A stretch of 64,000 nt of DNA from Streptomonospora sp. PA3 (GTDB lineage Bacteria > Actinomycetota > Actinomycetes > Streptosporangiales > Streptosporangiaceae), in contig NZ_VTZW01000009.1 of NCBI RefSeq assembly GCF_009728995.1, positions 739,644 to 803,643 of the forward strand, read 5' to 3'. Shown here piece by piece: positions 1 through 8,090 of this stretch. The notes beneath the pieces are model-generated. The model did not search any database, was not told the origin of the DNA, and saw nothing but the letters and a program-made list of their open reading frames with translations. The position numbers were made by a program, and so were the translations under genes. Within the stretch, counting starts at the first letter, position 1. Each line of letters begins with the position of its first letter.

Positions 1-680
1 AGCGCCTCGGTGTCGGCCAGCAGGTCGGGCAGCCGGTCGCGGCCCCCGCTCCGCAGCGCGCGCAACCAGCCCAGATGGTTCAGCCCTGCGTAGTCGGCGC
101 GGACCTCGGCCGGGTCCAGGCCCAGCGCGCGGGCGGCACGGCGGCTCAGGCCCACGGGGGAGTCGCAGATCCCGATCACGCGGTCTCCCAGCACCGCCGA
201 CATCGCCTCGGTGACCAGGCCCGCCGGGTTGGTGAAGTTGACGACCCAGGCTCCGGGCGCGTGCTCGGCGACGGCCCGGGCCACGCGGTGCACGACGGGC
301 AGGGTGCGCAGGCCGTAGCTGATGCCGCCGGCGCCGACCGTCTCCTGGCCGATGACGCCGGCCGACAGCGCGATGCGCTCGTCGGTCACCCGCCCGGGCA
401 TCGCGCCGACCCGGATCGCGGAGAACACCATGCCCGCGCCGTCGAGCGCCTCGGCCAGGCTGCCGGCGGTGCGCACGGACAGCAGCGGCTCGCCGTGGGA
501 GGCGCGGTGGGTGTCGCGCTGGCGGTCCAGCACGGCGCGGATGCCGCCGAGCCGGTGCTCGTCGGTGTCGAACAGGACGACCTCGGAGACGACGGCGTCG
601 CTGCGCAGCGACTCGGCGAGCAGGGCCCGGTGCACGAGCGGCACGCGGAACCCGCCGCCGCCCAGAATCGCCAGTCGCAC
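1..680 (-). CDS. Family 4 glycoside hydrolase (6-phospho-beta-glucosidase type), 3' end outside window
   Basis: The reading frame starts at a GTG (678-680, reverse strand) and runs off the left window edge, so about 226 N-terminal residues are visible. The N-terminus LAILGGGGFRVP is the glycine-rich NAD-binding loop of glycoside hydrolase family 4. NFTNPAGLVTEA and GICDSPVGLSRRA further on match the conserved substrate and metal loop segments of that family. GH4 enzymes are cytoplasmic, use NAD+ and Mn2+, and cleave glycosides, usually 6-phosphorylated, by a redox mechanism. It is divergent from a PfkB-type sugar kinase across about 175 bp, which suggests a shared sugar-use role. The exact substrate cannot be told from this half. 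Confidence 0.85.
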   Translation of the reverse strand, partial: MRLAILGGGGFRVPLVHRALLAESLRSDAVVSEVVLFDTDEHRLGGIRAVLDRQRDTHRASHGEPLLSVRTAGSLAEALDGAGMVFSAIRVGAMPGRVTDERIALSAGVIGQETVGAGGISYGLRTLPVVHRVARAVAEHAPGAWVVNFTNPAGLVTEAMSAVLGDRVIGICDSPVGLSRRAARALGLDPAEVRADYAGLNHLGWLRALRSGGRDRLPDLLADTEA

Positions 681-856
681 GTCGGCGTCTCCTTTCCGCC
701 GGAGCGGTTCCCGCTGACCACCGTAGTCTGCACCTGAGAGGGCGAATGTGTGCGGTCTCAACCGTGCCGGCGGCGCCGTCCTTGCGTAGCCTGCACATCT
801 AGGACTCTTGTACGAATCTTGGGCACGGGCCTCCACGGGGGCCGGCGATCGCGGGG

Positions 857-2017
857 ATGACCATGGGCGTGCAGACACGTGTGAGCGGGAAGCAGGGAGC
901 CAAGTCCAGCGGCCGCCTGGAGTCGGCGCCCCTCGTCGGCCGGCCGCACGACGTCCTGGCGGGCGACCGGGAGCCCGACCGCCCGGCGGTCGACCTGGCA
1001 CTCAGCGGGACGGTGTTCTTCGACATCGTGCTCACCGGGCTGACGGCCCCGCCCGCGGCGGGCACCGAGGTCGGTGCCGAAGGCATGGGGTCGTGCCCGG
1101 GAGGGGTCGCCAACCTGGCCGTCGCGGCGTCGCGGCTGGGACTGCGCACGGCGGTCGCGGCGGCCTTCGGCGAGGACGTCTACGGCGACTTCGCCTGGGA
1201 GACGCTGAGCGAGCAGGAGCGCGTCGACCTGTCGGCGTCGCGGCGCATCCCCGACTGGCATTCGCCGTTCACCGTGTCGCTGGCCTACCGCGGCGACCGC
1301 AGCATGGTCACCCACGAGCACCCCTCGCCCACGCCGCAGGAGGAGATGGCCCACGGCCTGCCGCAGGCCCGCGCGGCGTTCGTCAGCCTGAGCACGGGCA
1401 CCGGGGTGCCGCAGTGGGCGCTGGACCAGGCCGCCAACGGGGCGCGCATCTTCGCCGACGTGGGCTGGGACGACAGCGGGACGTGGTGCCCCTCGGTGCT
1501 GGAGCAGCTGCGGCACTGCCACGCGTTCGTGCCCAACGCCATCGAGGCGATGTCCTACACCCGTACCGGCAGCCCGGCCTCGGCGCTGTCGGCGCTGGCC
1601 GAGTACGTGCCGGTGGCGGTGGTAACCGACGGCCCGCGCGGGGCGCTGGCCGTGGACCAGTGCACCGGCGAGTCGGCCGAGGTGGAGGGGCTGGTCCTGG
1701 AGGCCGTCGACACCACGGGGGCGGGCGACGTCTTCGGCGCCGCGTTCATCGTCGGGACGCTGGCGAACTGGCCGCTGGAGCAGCGGCTGCGGTTCGCCAA
1801 CCTCTCGGCCGCCCTGTCGCTGCGCCACACCGGGGGATCGCTCTCGGCGCCGGGATGGGCCGACATCGCCTCGTGGTGGGGCCGGACCGCCGCCGACCAC
1901 GGCGAGACCGCGCGCAGGCTGGCCCGCGACTACGGGTTCCTGGCCGACCTGGTGCCGCTGTCGTGGCTGCCGACCGAGCAGCGCCGGGCCAGCGCGACGA
2001 TCGGCCTGCGCACCTGA
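857..2017 (+). CDS. PfkB/ribokinase family carbohydrate kinase
   Basis: 386 residues. The first 45 or so are polar and not conserved. The ribokinase fold follows: GTVFFDIVLTGL near residue 50, the substrate-side signature CPGGVANLAVAASRLG near residue 77, and the ATP/anion-hole signature DTTGAGDVFGAAF from residue 285, with the catalytic Asp in the GAGD loop. It should phosphorylate a sugar or nucleoside with ATP in the cytoplasm. Divergence from the GH4 gene suggests that it supplies a phosphorylated sugar, or acts on the sugar released, but the substrate is not readable. The ATG at 857 has no strong Shine-Dalgarno sequence, so a start a few codons downstream is possible. Confidence 0.85.
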   Translation: MTMGVQTRVSGKQGAKSSGRLESAPLVGRPHDVLAGDREPDRPAVDLALSGTVFFDIVLTGLTAPPAAGTEVGAEGMGSCPGGVANLAVAASRLGLRTAVAAAFGEDVYGDFAWETLSEQERVDLSASRRIPDWHSPFTVSLAYRGDRSMVTHEHPSPTPQEEMAHGLPQARAAFVSLSTGTGVPQWALDQAANGARIFADVGWDDSGTWCPSVLEQLRHCHAFVPNAIEAMSYTRTGSPASALSALAEYVPVAVVTDGPRGALAVDQCTGESAEVEGLVLEAVDTTGAGDVFGAAFIVGTLANWPLEQRLRFANLSAALSLRHTGGSLSAPGWADIASWWGRTAADHGETARRLARDYGFLADLVPLSWLPTEQRRASATIGLRT

Positions 2018-2035
2018 GGCGCCGCCGGGCCGCGG

Positions 2036-2884
2036 TCAGCAGGGCGCGCAGGGCCAGGTGCCGTCGACGACCTGCCCGTGGCCGGGGCGGCGCTTGTCCA
2101 GCCACTCCTGCCGGCTGCGCGCGTATGCCGCGGCCCATTCGATCTGCCGCTTGTGCAGCTCCGGCAGGCCCAGCGCCGCGATCTCGGGGCGGCGGGCGCC
2201 GATCTCGCACGCCAGCGCCAGGCAGGCCGCCGCGTCGCCGAGGGCGGTGTGGGCGTCGCGCAGACCGACGCGGTAGAACTCGCACATCGCCGCCAGGTTG
2301 CGCGGCCCCCGCCGGTAGGGATCGGTGCCGCGGTCGATGACGAGGGGGTCGATGACGGGGGAGAGCGCCTCGGCGCCGATGCGGTCGGTCAGCGGCGCGA
2401 GCCCGTGGCGCCGCAGCTCGGCCTCCAGCACCATCAGGTCGAAGGGCGCGTTGAAGACGGCCAGGCCGCGCTCGGCGGCGAGGTGGGCGCTGACGGCCTC
2501 GGCGATCTCGTCGAGCGCTTTGGGCGCGGGGAGGCCCTCGTCGCGGGCGCGCTCGTTGGTGATGCCGTGGACGGCGATGGCGTCCTCGGGGATCCGGCGC
2601 TCGCCGGGGTCGACCAGCCAGGTGCGCTCGGTGCCGGCCGAGTCGACGAAGGCCGCGGAGACCAGGAACGCCTCGCGGGGGTCGCGCGAGGAGGTCTCGC
2701 AGTCGTAGCCGGCGAGCGGTCCGGTGTGCCAGCCGATGTGGTCGCCGCGCGGCGGGGGTTCGGGCCGGGGCTCGTGCTCGGTGCAGTAGGTGCGCCACCG
2801 CCCGTCCTGCTTGAGCACGACACCCTCTTGGGTCGCCACAGGGGTGCCGCAGGAGGTGCAGGTTCCCGGGTAGCGGTTGCGCAT
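2036..2884 (-). CDS. DEDDh 3'-5' exonuclease with N-terminal Zn-binding segment
   Basis: 282 residues from the ATG at 2884; a second in-frame ATG at 2905 would add seven residues. The N-terminus carries CTSCGTPV and, about 24 residues later, TYCTEH, which looks like a small zinc-binding module. The exonuclease core follows: YDCETSSRDP (motif I, Asp-x-Glu), FNAPFDLMVL (motif II, Asp) and AHTALGDAAA (motif III, His plus Asp), as in DnaQ/RNase T-type enzymes. It should remove 3' nucleotides from DNA or RNA using two metal ions. It is convergent with the PfkB gene, with 18 bp between stop codons. Whether it proofreads, repairs or processes RNA is open. Confidence 0.85.
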   Translation of the reverse strand: MRNRYPGTCTSCGTPVATQEGVVLKQDGRWRTYCTEHEPRPEPPPRGDHIGWHTGPLAGYDCETSSRDPREAFLVSAAFVDSAGTERTWLVDPGERRIPEDAIAVHGITNERARDEGLPAPKALDEIAEAVSAHLAAERGLAVFNAPFDLMVLEAELRRHGLAPLTDRIGAEALSPVIDPLVIDRGTDPYRRGPRNLAAMCEFYRVGLRDAHTALGDAAACLALACEIGARRPEIAALGLPELHKRQIEWAAAYARSRQEWLDKRRPGHGQVVDGTWPCAPC

Positions 2885-3167
2885 CGTACTCCCCAAACTC
2901 CCCAAGTTTTCTTTACGTCCGGGTCATGCTAGCGCCGGGTGCCGACGTTCTCGGGCTGACAGGCGGTTCGGGCCGTTGCGGGCGGTGCGCGGGAGGGGCC
3001 GCCGGCCCTGGTGGAGCGCCGCTGCGCGGCGAAGTCCCGCAGGGCACGACATGACTCCCCGGTCACGGGGGTAGACAGATTCAACGCGCGACGGATTCGC
3101 GTATGGAGCACCCGGAAGCCGAACGTCGCGGTCGGAGCGGCCGCACGCCGTAGGAAAAGGGGAGACC

Positions 3168-3425
3168 ATGAGCCTGGACGAGGCAGGACGCCAGCTCGAA
3201 GCCGCCATCCACGACGCGCGCGTGTCGTTCGACTGCATCGAACTGGACGACCTGGAACGGGCGCACACCAACGCCATCACCGCACGTGCGGCCGTGGACG
3301 CCGCGGAGTACGCGATCCGGGTCGAGGTGGAGCGCCGTGCGGCCGAGAAGGGCGAATCCGGCGGCGCGGAGTCGGCGCCGGGCTCACGGGAGCCCGGGGG
3401 CCCCTCGGAGGAGCTCAGCGGCTAG
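3168..3425 (+). CDS. Small hypothetical protein, helical
   Basis: 85 residues, ATG preceded by a good ribosome-binding site (AAAAGGGGAGA). The first 60 residues are charged and alanine-rich and probably form an alpha-helical hairpin (LDEAGRQLEAAIHDARVSFD, then a second helix ending in VERRAAEKGE). The last 25 are Gly/Ser/Pro/Glu-rich and probably disordered. There is no signal peptide, membrane segment or recognisable motif. A GC-rich hairpin follows directly, so it is probably a single-gene transcript. I do not recognise the family. Confidence 0.6.
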   Translation: MSLDEAGRQLEAAIHDARVSFDCIELDDLERAHTNAITARAAVDAAEYAIRVEVERRAAEKGESGGAESAPGSREPGGPSEELSG

Positions 3426-3432
3426 CCGGCCC

Positions 3433-3466
3433 GCCCCGCCCCCGGGTGCCTGCGGGGGTCCGGGGC
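3433..3466 (+). terminator. Hairpin terminator after the 85-aa gene
   Basis: GCCCCGCCCCCG and its near-complement CGGGGGTCCGGGGC face each other across an 8-base loop, just downstream of the stop at 3425. There is no T-run, as is usual in actinobacteria. Confidence 0.55.
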
Positions 3467-3481
3467 GAAGGGCGCCCGATA

Positions 3482-3510
3482 TCGAACACAGGTTCGATCT
3501 CGGCTATGCT
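3482..3510 (+). promoter_or_regulatory. LexA (SOS) box with -10 element, leaderless promoter
   Basis: TCGAACACAGGTTCGA (3482-3497) is a perfect match to the actinobacterial/Bacillus-type LexA operator TCGAAC-N4-GTTCGA. TATGCT at 3505-3510 is a good -10 hexamer. A -35 at 3482-3487 would give a 17-bp spacer, so the operator covers the -35 and spacer. Transcription should begin near 3517, the A of the next ATG, so the mRNA is probably leaderless. Confidence 0.85.
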
Positions 3511-3516
3511 GGAAAC

Positions 3517-3885
3517 ATGCCTGACCAGCAGATATCTCCTGACTGGCCGGAAAGCGTGCATCCGCCGGGATCCGAGTCGTTCGAGCAGACGGCCACCGTT
3601 TGGCTGTTCGACCACGTGCCCGCCGACTACCGGCTGCACGGCGTGCTGCGGCGGCATCCGGTCGCGCTTTCGCGGCTGGCGCGCCAGCACGTCGCGTCCT
3701 CGCTCGAAGGGGCGCGCCAGGGATACCGCACCGCGCGGGTGGACCTCCGCGACCATCTGCCCCAGCACGCCGTCGACCAGGTCATGCACGCCTACCAGGC
3801 CGAGGGCAAGCGGATGGCCGCGCTGCTGCGGTCGATCGAAGCGGTCGACGAGGCGCTGCGCGCGGCGGCCGGCGGCGCCGGGTAG
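3517..3885 (+). CDS. Predicted SOS-regulated hypothetical protein
   Basis: 122 residues from the ATG at 3517, chosen because it lies at the expected transcription start behind a LexA box and -10 element; an upstream in-frame start would read through the operator. The protein is soluble and mostly helical: VWLFDHVPADYRLHGVLRRH, then ALSRLARQHVASSLEGARQG, a short linker, and a long C-terminal helix (AVDQVMHAYQAEGKRMAALL). There are no cysteines, signal peptide or enzyme motif. A damage-inducible role, perhaps as a small binding protein or inhibitor, is inferred only from the operator. I do not recognise a characterised homologue. Confidence 0.8.
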   Translation: MPDQQISPDWPESVHPPGSESFEQTATVWLFDHVPADYRLHGVLRRHPVALSRLARQHVASSLEGARQGYRTARVDLRDHLPQHAVDQVMHAYQAEGKRMAALLRSIEAVDEALRAAAGGAG

Positions 3886-3898
3886 TGCGCCGCGGGGG

Positions 3899-4465
3899 TC
3901 AGCCGGCGACGCGTACCACGACCGCGGGCTCGCCGCCGGTGTTGATCAGCTGGTGGTCGTCGGCCGAGCCGAGCACGCGGGCGCGGTCGCCGGTCAGCTC
4001 CTGCACCGCCTGCATCTCGCGGTCGGGGGCGACGGTGACCATGTGCACGCGGCCGCGGGCCAGGTGCACGACGGCCGCGCTCCGGCGGCTCTCGGCCGGG
4101 ATCTCGGCGAATCCGTTGGGTTCCAGCACCAGGATGCTCACGCGCATCCGCCCGGCCGCCGTGCGCCGGGCCGCGCGCGGCGCCGGCTGCCAGCGGCCCC
4201 TGCGGCGGGGCCACAGCGCCGGCCGCGCCAGTGCGGTGGCGGCGGCCCGCGCGGCGGCGGCGAGCCGCCCGATCGTCGGGGCGCCGCCGGTACGCAGGTG
4301 CGGATAGGGGGCGGGGTGCCCGGCGAGCACGATGTCGCCGATGCCCTCGGGCGATGCCGTCGGCGTCACGTCCGCGGTCCGGGAGCTTGCGGGGTCTGCG
4401 GACCCGCTGTGATCGGTGCGGTGCTCGGCGTGTCCGGTCGCGGTTGCGGCGGTGTCGTAAGTCAT
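3899..4465 (-). CDS. Cysteine-dioxygenase-like cupin with apparently missing metal ligands
   Basis: 188 residues from the ATG at 4465. The first 40 residues are Thr/Ala/Ser-rich. DIVLAGHPAPYPHLR, a helical stretch and a basic WPRRRGRWQPAPRAARR region follow, then a beta-rich domain (MRVSILVLEPNGFAEIPAES, then VVHLARGRVHMVTVAP, then DDHQLINTGGEPAVVVRVAG). The order and spacing resemble actinobacterial cysteine dioxygenase (cupin, CDO_I). The family's HDH metal-binding site would fall at NGFAEIP, where no histidine is present; only the His of DDHQL looks retained. So it is either a regulatory or binding derivative, or a diverged cupin of other function. A 28-codon ORF with a cysteine run lies 170 bp upstream, consistent with a sulfur link. 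Family assignment is tentative. Confidence 0.55.
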   Translation of the reverse strand: MTYDTAATATGHAEHRTDHSGSADPASSRTADVTPTASPEGIGDIVLAGHPAPYPHLRTGGAPTIGRLAAAARAAATALARPALWPRRRGRWQPAPRAARRTAAGRMRVSILVLEPNGFAEIPAESRRSAAVVHLARGRVHMVTVAPDREMQAVQELTGDRARVLGSADDHQLINTGGEPAVVVRVAG

Positions 4466-4600
4466 GGGTGAAGCTGTCCTTCGGGGCGTGGAGCGCTCGG
4501 CGCACAGCACCGGCACTGCGGGAATCGGGCCGATACAGCCGTGACACGGGGCGGCGCCCATGGCGGGCGGCCGACGAAGCCGGTGGGATCCGAGCGCGAG

Positions 4601-4621
4601 CGGCGCCGTCAGGCGGCGCTG
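4601..4621 (-). promoter_or_regulatory. Hairpin after the polycysteine leader (attenuator candidate)
   Basis: An 8-bp stem (one G-U pair) encloses a 5-base loop (4609-4613). It starts 15 nt after the leader stop codon, reading on the minus strand, between the leader and the cupin gene. No U-run follows, so action as a terminator (Rho-dependent or not) is only a suggestion. Confidence 0.4.
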
Positions 4622-4635
4622 GGGCGCGGACCGGC

Positions 4636-4722
4636 TCAGCGGTGGTCGCGGCAGGGCGGACAGCAACACAGGCAGCGCACACCGACCGCACGGCGAGCGC
4701 CGACGGCGGCGCTGCGAGCCAT
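4636..4722 (-). CDS. Polycysteine leader peptide (28 aa), probable cysteine-responsive attenuator
   Basis: The ORF is ATG...TGA and too short for usual gene calling. The peptide ends in RCLCCCPPCRDHR: five cysteines within eight residues, including three consecutive Cys codons, just before the stop. Short ORFs with such Cys runs upstream of sulfur genes are an established cysteine-sensing attenuation device in mycobacteria. There translation stalls or continues depending on Cys-tRNA, which controls the downstream gene. Upstream on the same strand, TTGACA (4791-4786) and an AT-rich TTCTATTCGGTAT about 19 nt further may be the promoter. The downstream gene is the cysteine-dioxygenase-like cupin. 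The start is the only ATG in frame before the Cys run. Confidence 0.7.
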   Translation of the reverse strand: MARSAAVGARRAVGVRCLCCCPPCRDHR

Positions 4723-5131
4723 GAAGGGCCGATCAGAACGGGTGCGCGGATGCATACCGAATAGAACACCAACCCGCGCACGGGGTGTCAAGCGCGCCGG
4801 CGAAACCGCAACCGGGTGTCGCGCGCATCACGTGCACCGGGGCGGGCGGGGAGGAGTGGGTGGACACGCAGGCAGTGCCCGGAAATGTGGGATCTGTCCG
4901 GACCAATTTTCGGTAAACGCGTTGCGGCGCCGCCTGCTTCGGTGATGGCATAAGAAACCGCTGAAGACCGGAACCCGCGCCGGCGTCCGCGCCCGAGCGG
5001 GCAGGCGGGTTCGCGAGCCGCCCTCCTCGCGCGCGGCGCACCCGGCCGCGGCGGCCGCTCGGCAGGCGGCGCGGCGGAGCGGGACGAAAACGAGCGCGCG
5101 CCTGCCGAGCAGGTCGCGCCGGAGGTGATCG
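4723..5131. other. Divergent intergenic region
   Basis: About 400 bp between the Cys leader (minus) and the TTG-started membrane protein gene (plus). It holds the possible leader promoter at 4760-4791 and an AT-richer stretch at 4900-4960 (ACCAATTTTCGGTAAACG), which could carry the plus-strand promoter. No coding signal is evident. Confidence 0.5.
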
Positions 5132-5836
5132 TTGGGGGGCGGCGGAGCGGTGCGGCCCGACGGAAGCGGGCAATCCTCCGCCGCGCCCGAGGGCAGGTGG
5201 ATCCGGATCGCGGTACGCGCGGCGGTGTGCGCCGCCGCCGGGGTGATGGCCGCGGGCTTTGTGGACTGGCGGGCCGGTGCGCTGGTGGCCGGGCTGGCGG
5301 CCCTGACCTATCTCCTGCTGGGCGCGGTCCGCCGCACCCGCTCGGGCGCCGCGGCCTCGGTACTGCGGTCCCTGCGCGGCCGCGGATACCGGGTGGTCCC
5401 CGACGGCGGCGGGCGCTACGTGGTCGCGGGCCCCGGAGGCGTGTACCTGCTCGCCGGCACCCGCCGCAGGGCCGCACAGCACGGTTCCGGCGAGTGGCGC
5501 ATCGGTCCGGTGCCCGCCGAGAGGATCGCCGAGCGCCTCGCCGGACGGGCCGCCCGCCTGGACCGGCTGCTGGGGGCCGGGGAAGGGGGCTCCGGCGGCG
5601 CGCCGCACCTCCGGGACGACGCCTCGGCCGGTTCCCCGGCACCGCCCGAGTCCGGGGTGGTGCCGGTGATCCTGGTCGCCGGGCGCCGACCGGAAGCGGT
5701 CGTCGAGCTGGGAAGGGCGCTGCTGGCCCGCCCGCGACCCGCCCTGCGGCACATCCTCGGCCGAGGCGACGTGCTCACCGCGGAACAGGCGCGCCTGATC
5801 GCCGCGCGGATCCGGCGCCGCCGCTCCTCGGCCTGA
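5132..5836 (+). CDS. Membrane protein with NERD-like C-terminal region
   Basis: 234 residues. The TTG at 5132 is chosen because GGAGGTGATC (5121-5130), a full complement of the 16S 3' end, sits just in front. Residues 25-65 form two short membrane helices (IAVRAAVCAAAGVMAAGFVD, then ALVAGLAALTYLLLGAV). The cytoplasmic part (SVLRSLRGRGYRVVPDGGGRYVVAGPGGVYLLAGTRR) resembles the first strands of NERD (nuclease-related) domains, but I do not see the full acidic nuclease motif. The C-terminus is basic and helical. It is convergent with ppa. Function unknown; the NERD comparison is inference. Confidence 0.65.
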   Translation: MGGGGAVRPDGSGQSSAAPEGRWIRIAVRAAVCAAAGVMAAGFVDWRAGALVAGLAALTYLLLGAVRRTRSGAAASVLRSLRGRGYRVVPDGGGRYVVAGPGGVYLLAGTRRRAAQHGSGEWRIGPVPAERIAERLAGRAARLDRLLGAGEGGSGGAPHLRDDASAGSPAPPESGVVPVILVAGRRPEAVVELGRALLARPRPALRHILGRGDVLTAEQARLIAARIRRRRSSA

Positions 5837-6009
5837 ACCCCGCGCGACCCCGGTCCGCGGACCCGGCTCCGCGCCGACCGCGCCGCGGCCCCCGCCCGGC
5901 GCCGCACCCCTGGCCGCCGCATCGGACCGCAGCGCGGACCGCCGGATCCGACCGCGCCGCGGACGGCGGCACAGCGCGGGCGCCCGGTCGCGAACTCAGC
6001 CGCCGGGAC

Positions 6010-6531
6010 CTATTCGCTCACCTTGATGTGGGAGGTGTCGCCGTGCACCCCGGCCTCCTCGGCGCGCTTCACCGAGGCGATGACCTCCTGCTCGGCGTCG
6101 TGGCGGCCCACCCATGTGGCGCCCTCCACCGACTTCCCGGGCTCCAGGTCCTTGTAGACGCTGAAGAAGTGCTCGATCTCCAGGCGCTCGAACTCGTTGA
6201 CGTGGTGGATGTCGCGCAGGTGCTCCATGCGCGGGTCGGTCGCCGGAACGCACAGCACCTTGTCGTCGCCGCCGGCCTCGTCGCGCATGCGGAACATGCC
6301 CACCGCGCGGCAGCGGATCAGGCACCCCGGGAAGGTGGGGTGCTTCAGCAGGACGAGCGCGTCCAGCGGGTCGCCGTCCTCGCCGAGCGTGCCCTCGATG
6401 AACCCGTAGTCGGCGGGGTAGCTCGTCGACGTGAACAGCATCCTGTCCAGGCGCATACGTCCTGTTTCGTGATCCATCTCATATTTATTACGCTCGCCCT
6501 TGGGGATCTCGATCGTGACGTCGAATTCCAT
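6010..6531 (-). CDS. ppa: Inorganic pyrophosphatase (family I)
   Basis: 173 residues, the usual length for bacterial family I enzymes. It hydrolyses pyrophosphate to phosphate in the cytoplasm, driving biosynthetic reactions. The N-terminus [20 protein letters not shown] carries the conserved Lys/Glu substrate residues. [22 protein letters not shown] (about residues 39-60) contains the family signature with the Mg2+-binding aspartates in DGDPLD. The start at 6531 is chosen because this N-terminus matches the family; an in-frame ATG at 6594 would overlap the divergent dacB. It is back to back with dacB, as in related actinobacteria. Confidence 0.97.
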   Translation of the reverse strand: MEFDVTIEIPKGERNKYEMDHETGRMRLDRMLFTSTSYPADYGFIEGTLGEDGDPLDALVLLKHPTFPGCLIRCRAVGMFRMRDEAGGDDKVLCVPATDPRMEHLRDIHHVNEFERLEIEHFFSVYKDLEPGKSVEGATWVGRHDAEQEVIASVKRAEEAGVHGDTSHIKVSE

Positions 6532-6587
6532 GCTGTTCTCGGTTTCCTCTACGGCTAGTGTCGCTACAAGCAGTCGAAGGTCGTCGC

Positions 6588-7973
6588 ATGCCAACGGAAG
6601 GCAGGTCCAGGGTGCGGCAGGTACGGGCCCGAGCGCTGTCCGCGTTGGCCGTCCTCAACATATTCGTGCTGGTGGCGGGAGCAGTCGCGATCGACATCAT
6701 CGAATCCCGGCCCCCCGCGGCGATGCCCTATCCTGTCGCCTTCGCCGAGGACGCTCCCGACGCGGCGCCGCAGGACGCCGCCCAGGTGGATCCGGGGCGG
6801 CTCGCGGACATGCTCGATGATCCCATGGCGGAATCCGGCGTCGCCGATGGGCTCCACGCCTACGTGGCCGACGCCCGAAGCGGCGAACGCCTCTACGGCC
6901 GCGACGGCGGACAGGCCGCCGTCCCCGCCTCCACTACCAAGATTGTCACCGCTGTAGCGGCGCTTCATGCGCTCGGTCCCCAAGCCCGCATCTCCACCGA
7001 GGTCGTCCGCGACGACGACGGCGGGATCGTGCTCGTCGGCGGCGGCGACCCCACCATCACCACCGACGGCTCGTTCGAGCACTATCCGCGCCCGGCCACG
7101 ATGCAGGAGCTGGCCGCCGAGACCGCCGACGCGCTGAAGGAGTCCGGCACCGACTCGGTCCAGCTCAGCTACGACGACACCCTCTACAGCGGCTCCGACA
7201 TGCCGCCCGGCTGGAAGCCCGGCTACGTCGACGAGGGCAGCGCCTCCACCGTGCACGCCCTGATGCTCGACGGCGGCCGCGTCTACCCCGAGCAGCACTA
7301 CAGCGAGCGCGTCGACAACCCGCCCGACGTCGCCGCCGACGCCTTCGCCGAGCAACTGGAGGAAGCCGGGGTGCGGGTCACCGGCGACCCGAGCCCCGCC
7401 GAGGCCCCCGACGGCGCCGAACCCCTCGCCTCCGTGGCGTCTCCGCCCCTGTCCTCCCTGGTCGAGTGGATGCTGCTGGAGAGCGACAACAACATCGCCG
7501 AGGCCCTGTTCCTCCAGGTCGCCATCGCCCAGGGCCACGAGGCGTCCTTCGCCGGCGGCAGCGAGGGAGTCTCCGAGGTCATGAAGCGGCTCGGGGTCTC
7601 CGACGTCCACGTCGAGGACGGCAGCGGCCTGTCGGTGAACAACCGCATCACGCCCAAGGCGCTGGTCGAACTGGTGCGGCTGGCCGCCGACCCCGACCAC
7701 CCGAAGCTGTACCCGGTCGTCAGCGGCCTGCCGACGGCGCACTTCACGGGCACCCTCACCAGCCGCTACTCCCAGGCCAGCGGGTCGCATCCGGGCGCCG
7801 GCCGCATCCGCGCCAAGACCGGCACCCTCAACGGGGTGAGCACGCTGGCGGGCACCGCCTACGCCGCCGACGGGCGGCTGCTGGTGTTCGCGTTCATGGT
7901 CAACGACCCCTCCGCGCTGGGCAGCACGCTCGACACCTTCGCCGCGGCCCTCGCCGAGTGCGGCTGCGGCTGA
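6588..7973 (+). CDS. dacB: D-alanyl-D-alanine carboxypeptidase/endopeptidase (PBP4 type)
   Basis: 461 residues from the ATG at 6588; an earlier TTG at 6558 is possible but lies toward ppa. A hydrophobic anchor ([20 protein letters not shown]) near residues 14-33 places it outside the membrane. The penicillin-binding triad is complete: STTK with nucleophile Ser115, SDN at Ser299 and KTG at Lys410. The long insert between the first two motifs is typical of class C PBP4. It trims or cleaves peptidoglycan peptides. It starts the block dacB, Zincin_2 protease, tilS, hpt. Confidence 0.95.
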   Translation: MPTEGRSRVRQVRARALSALAVLNIFVLVAGAVAIDIIESRPPAAMPYPVAFAEDAPDAAPQDAAQVDPGRLADMLDDPMAESGVADGLHAYVADARSGERLYGRDGGQAAVPASTTKIVTAVAALHALGPQARISTEVVRDDDGGIVLVGGGDPTITTDGSFEHYPRPATMQELAAETADALKESGTDSVQLSYDDTLYSGSDMPPGWKPGYVDEGSASTVHALMLDGGRVYPEQHYSERVDNPPDVAADAFAEQLEEAGVRVTGDPSPAEAPDGAEPLASVASPPLSSLVEWMLLESDNNIAEALFLQVAIAQGHEASFAGGSEGVSEVMKRLGVSDVHVEDGSGLSVNNRITPKALVELVRLAADPDHPKLYPVVSGLPTAHFTGTLTSRYSQASGSHPGAGRIRAKTGTLNGVSTLAGTAYAADGRLLVFAFMVNDPSALGSTLDTFAAALAECGCG

Positions 7974-8090
7974 GCACCGCGCCCCCGCGCCGGCCGCCCT
8001 CCTGAGACCGCCATCGGGAACTTCCCCGATGAATCCCGGAAATCCCCGTGCCGCACGCCCGATCGGCGATTTCGTGGGTACGGTGAAGGC

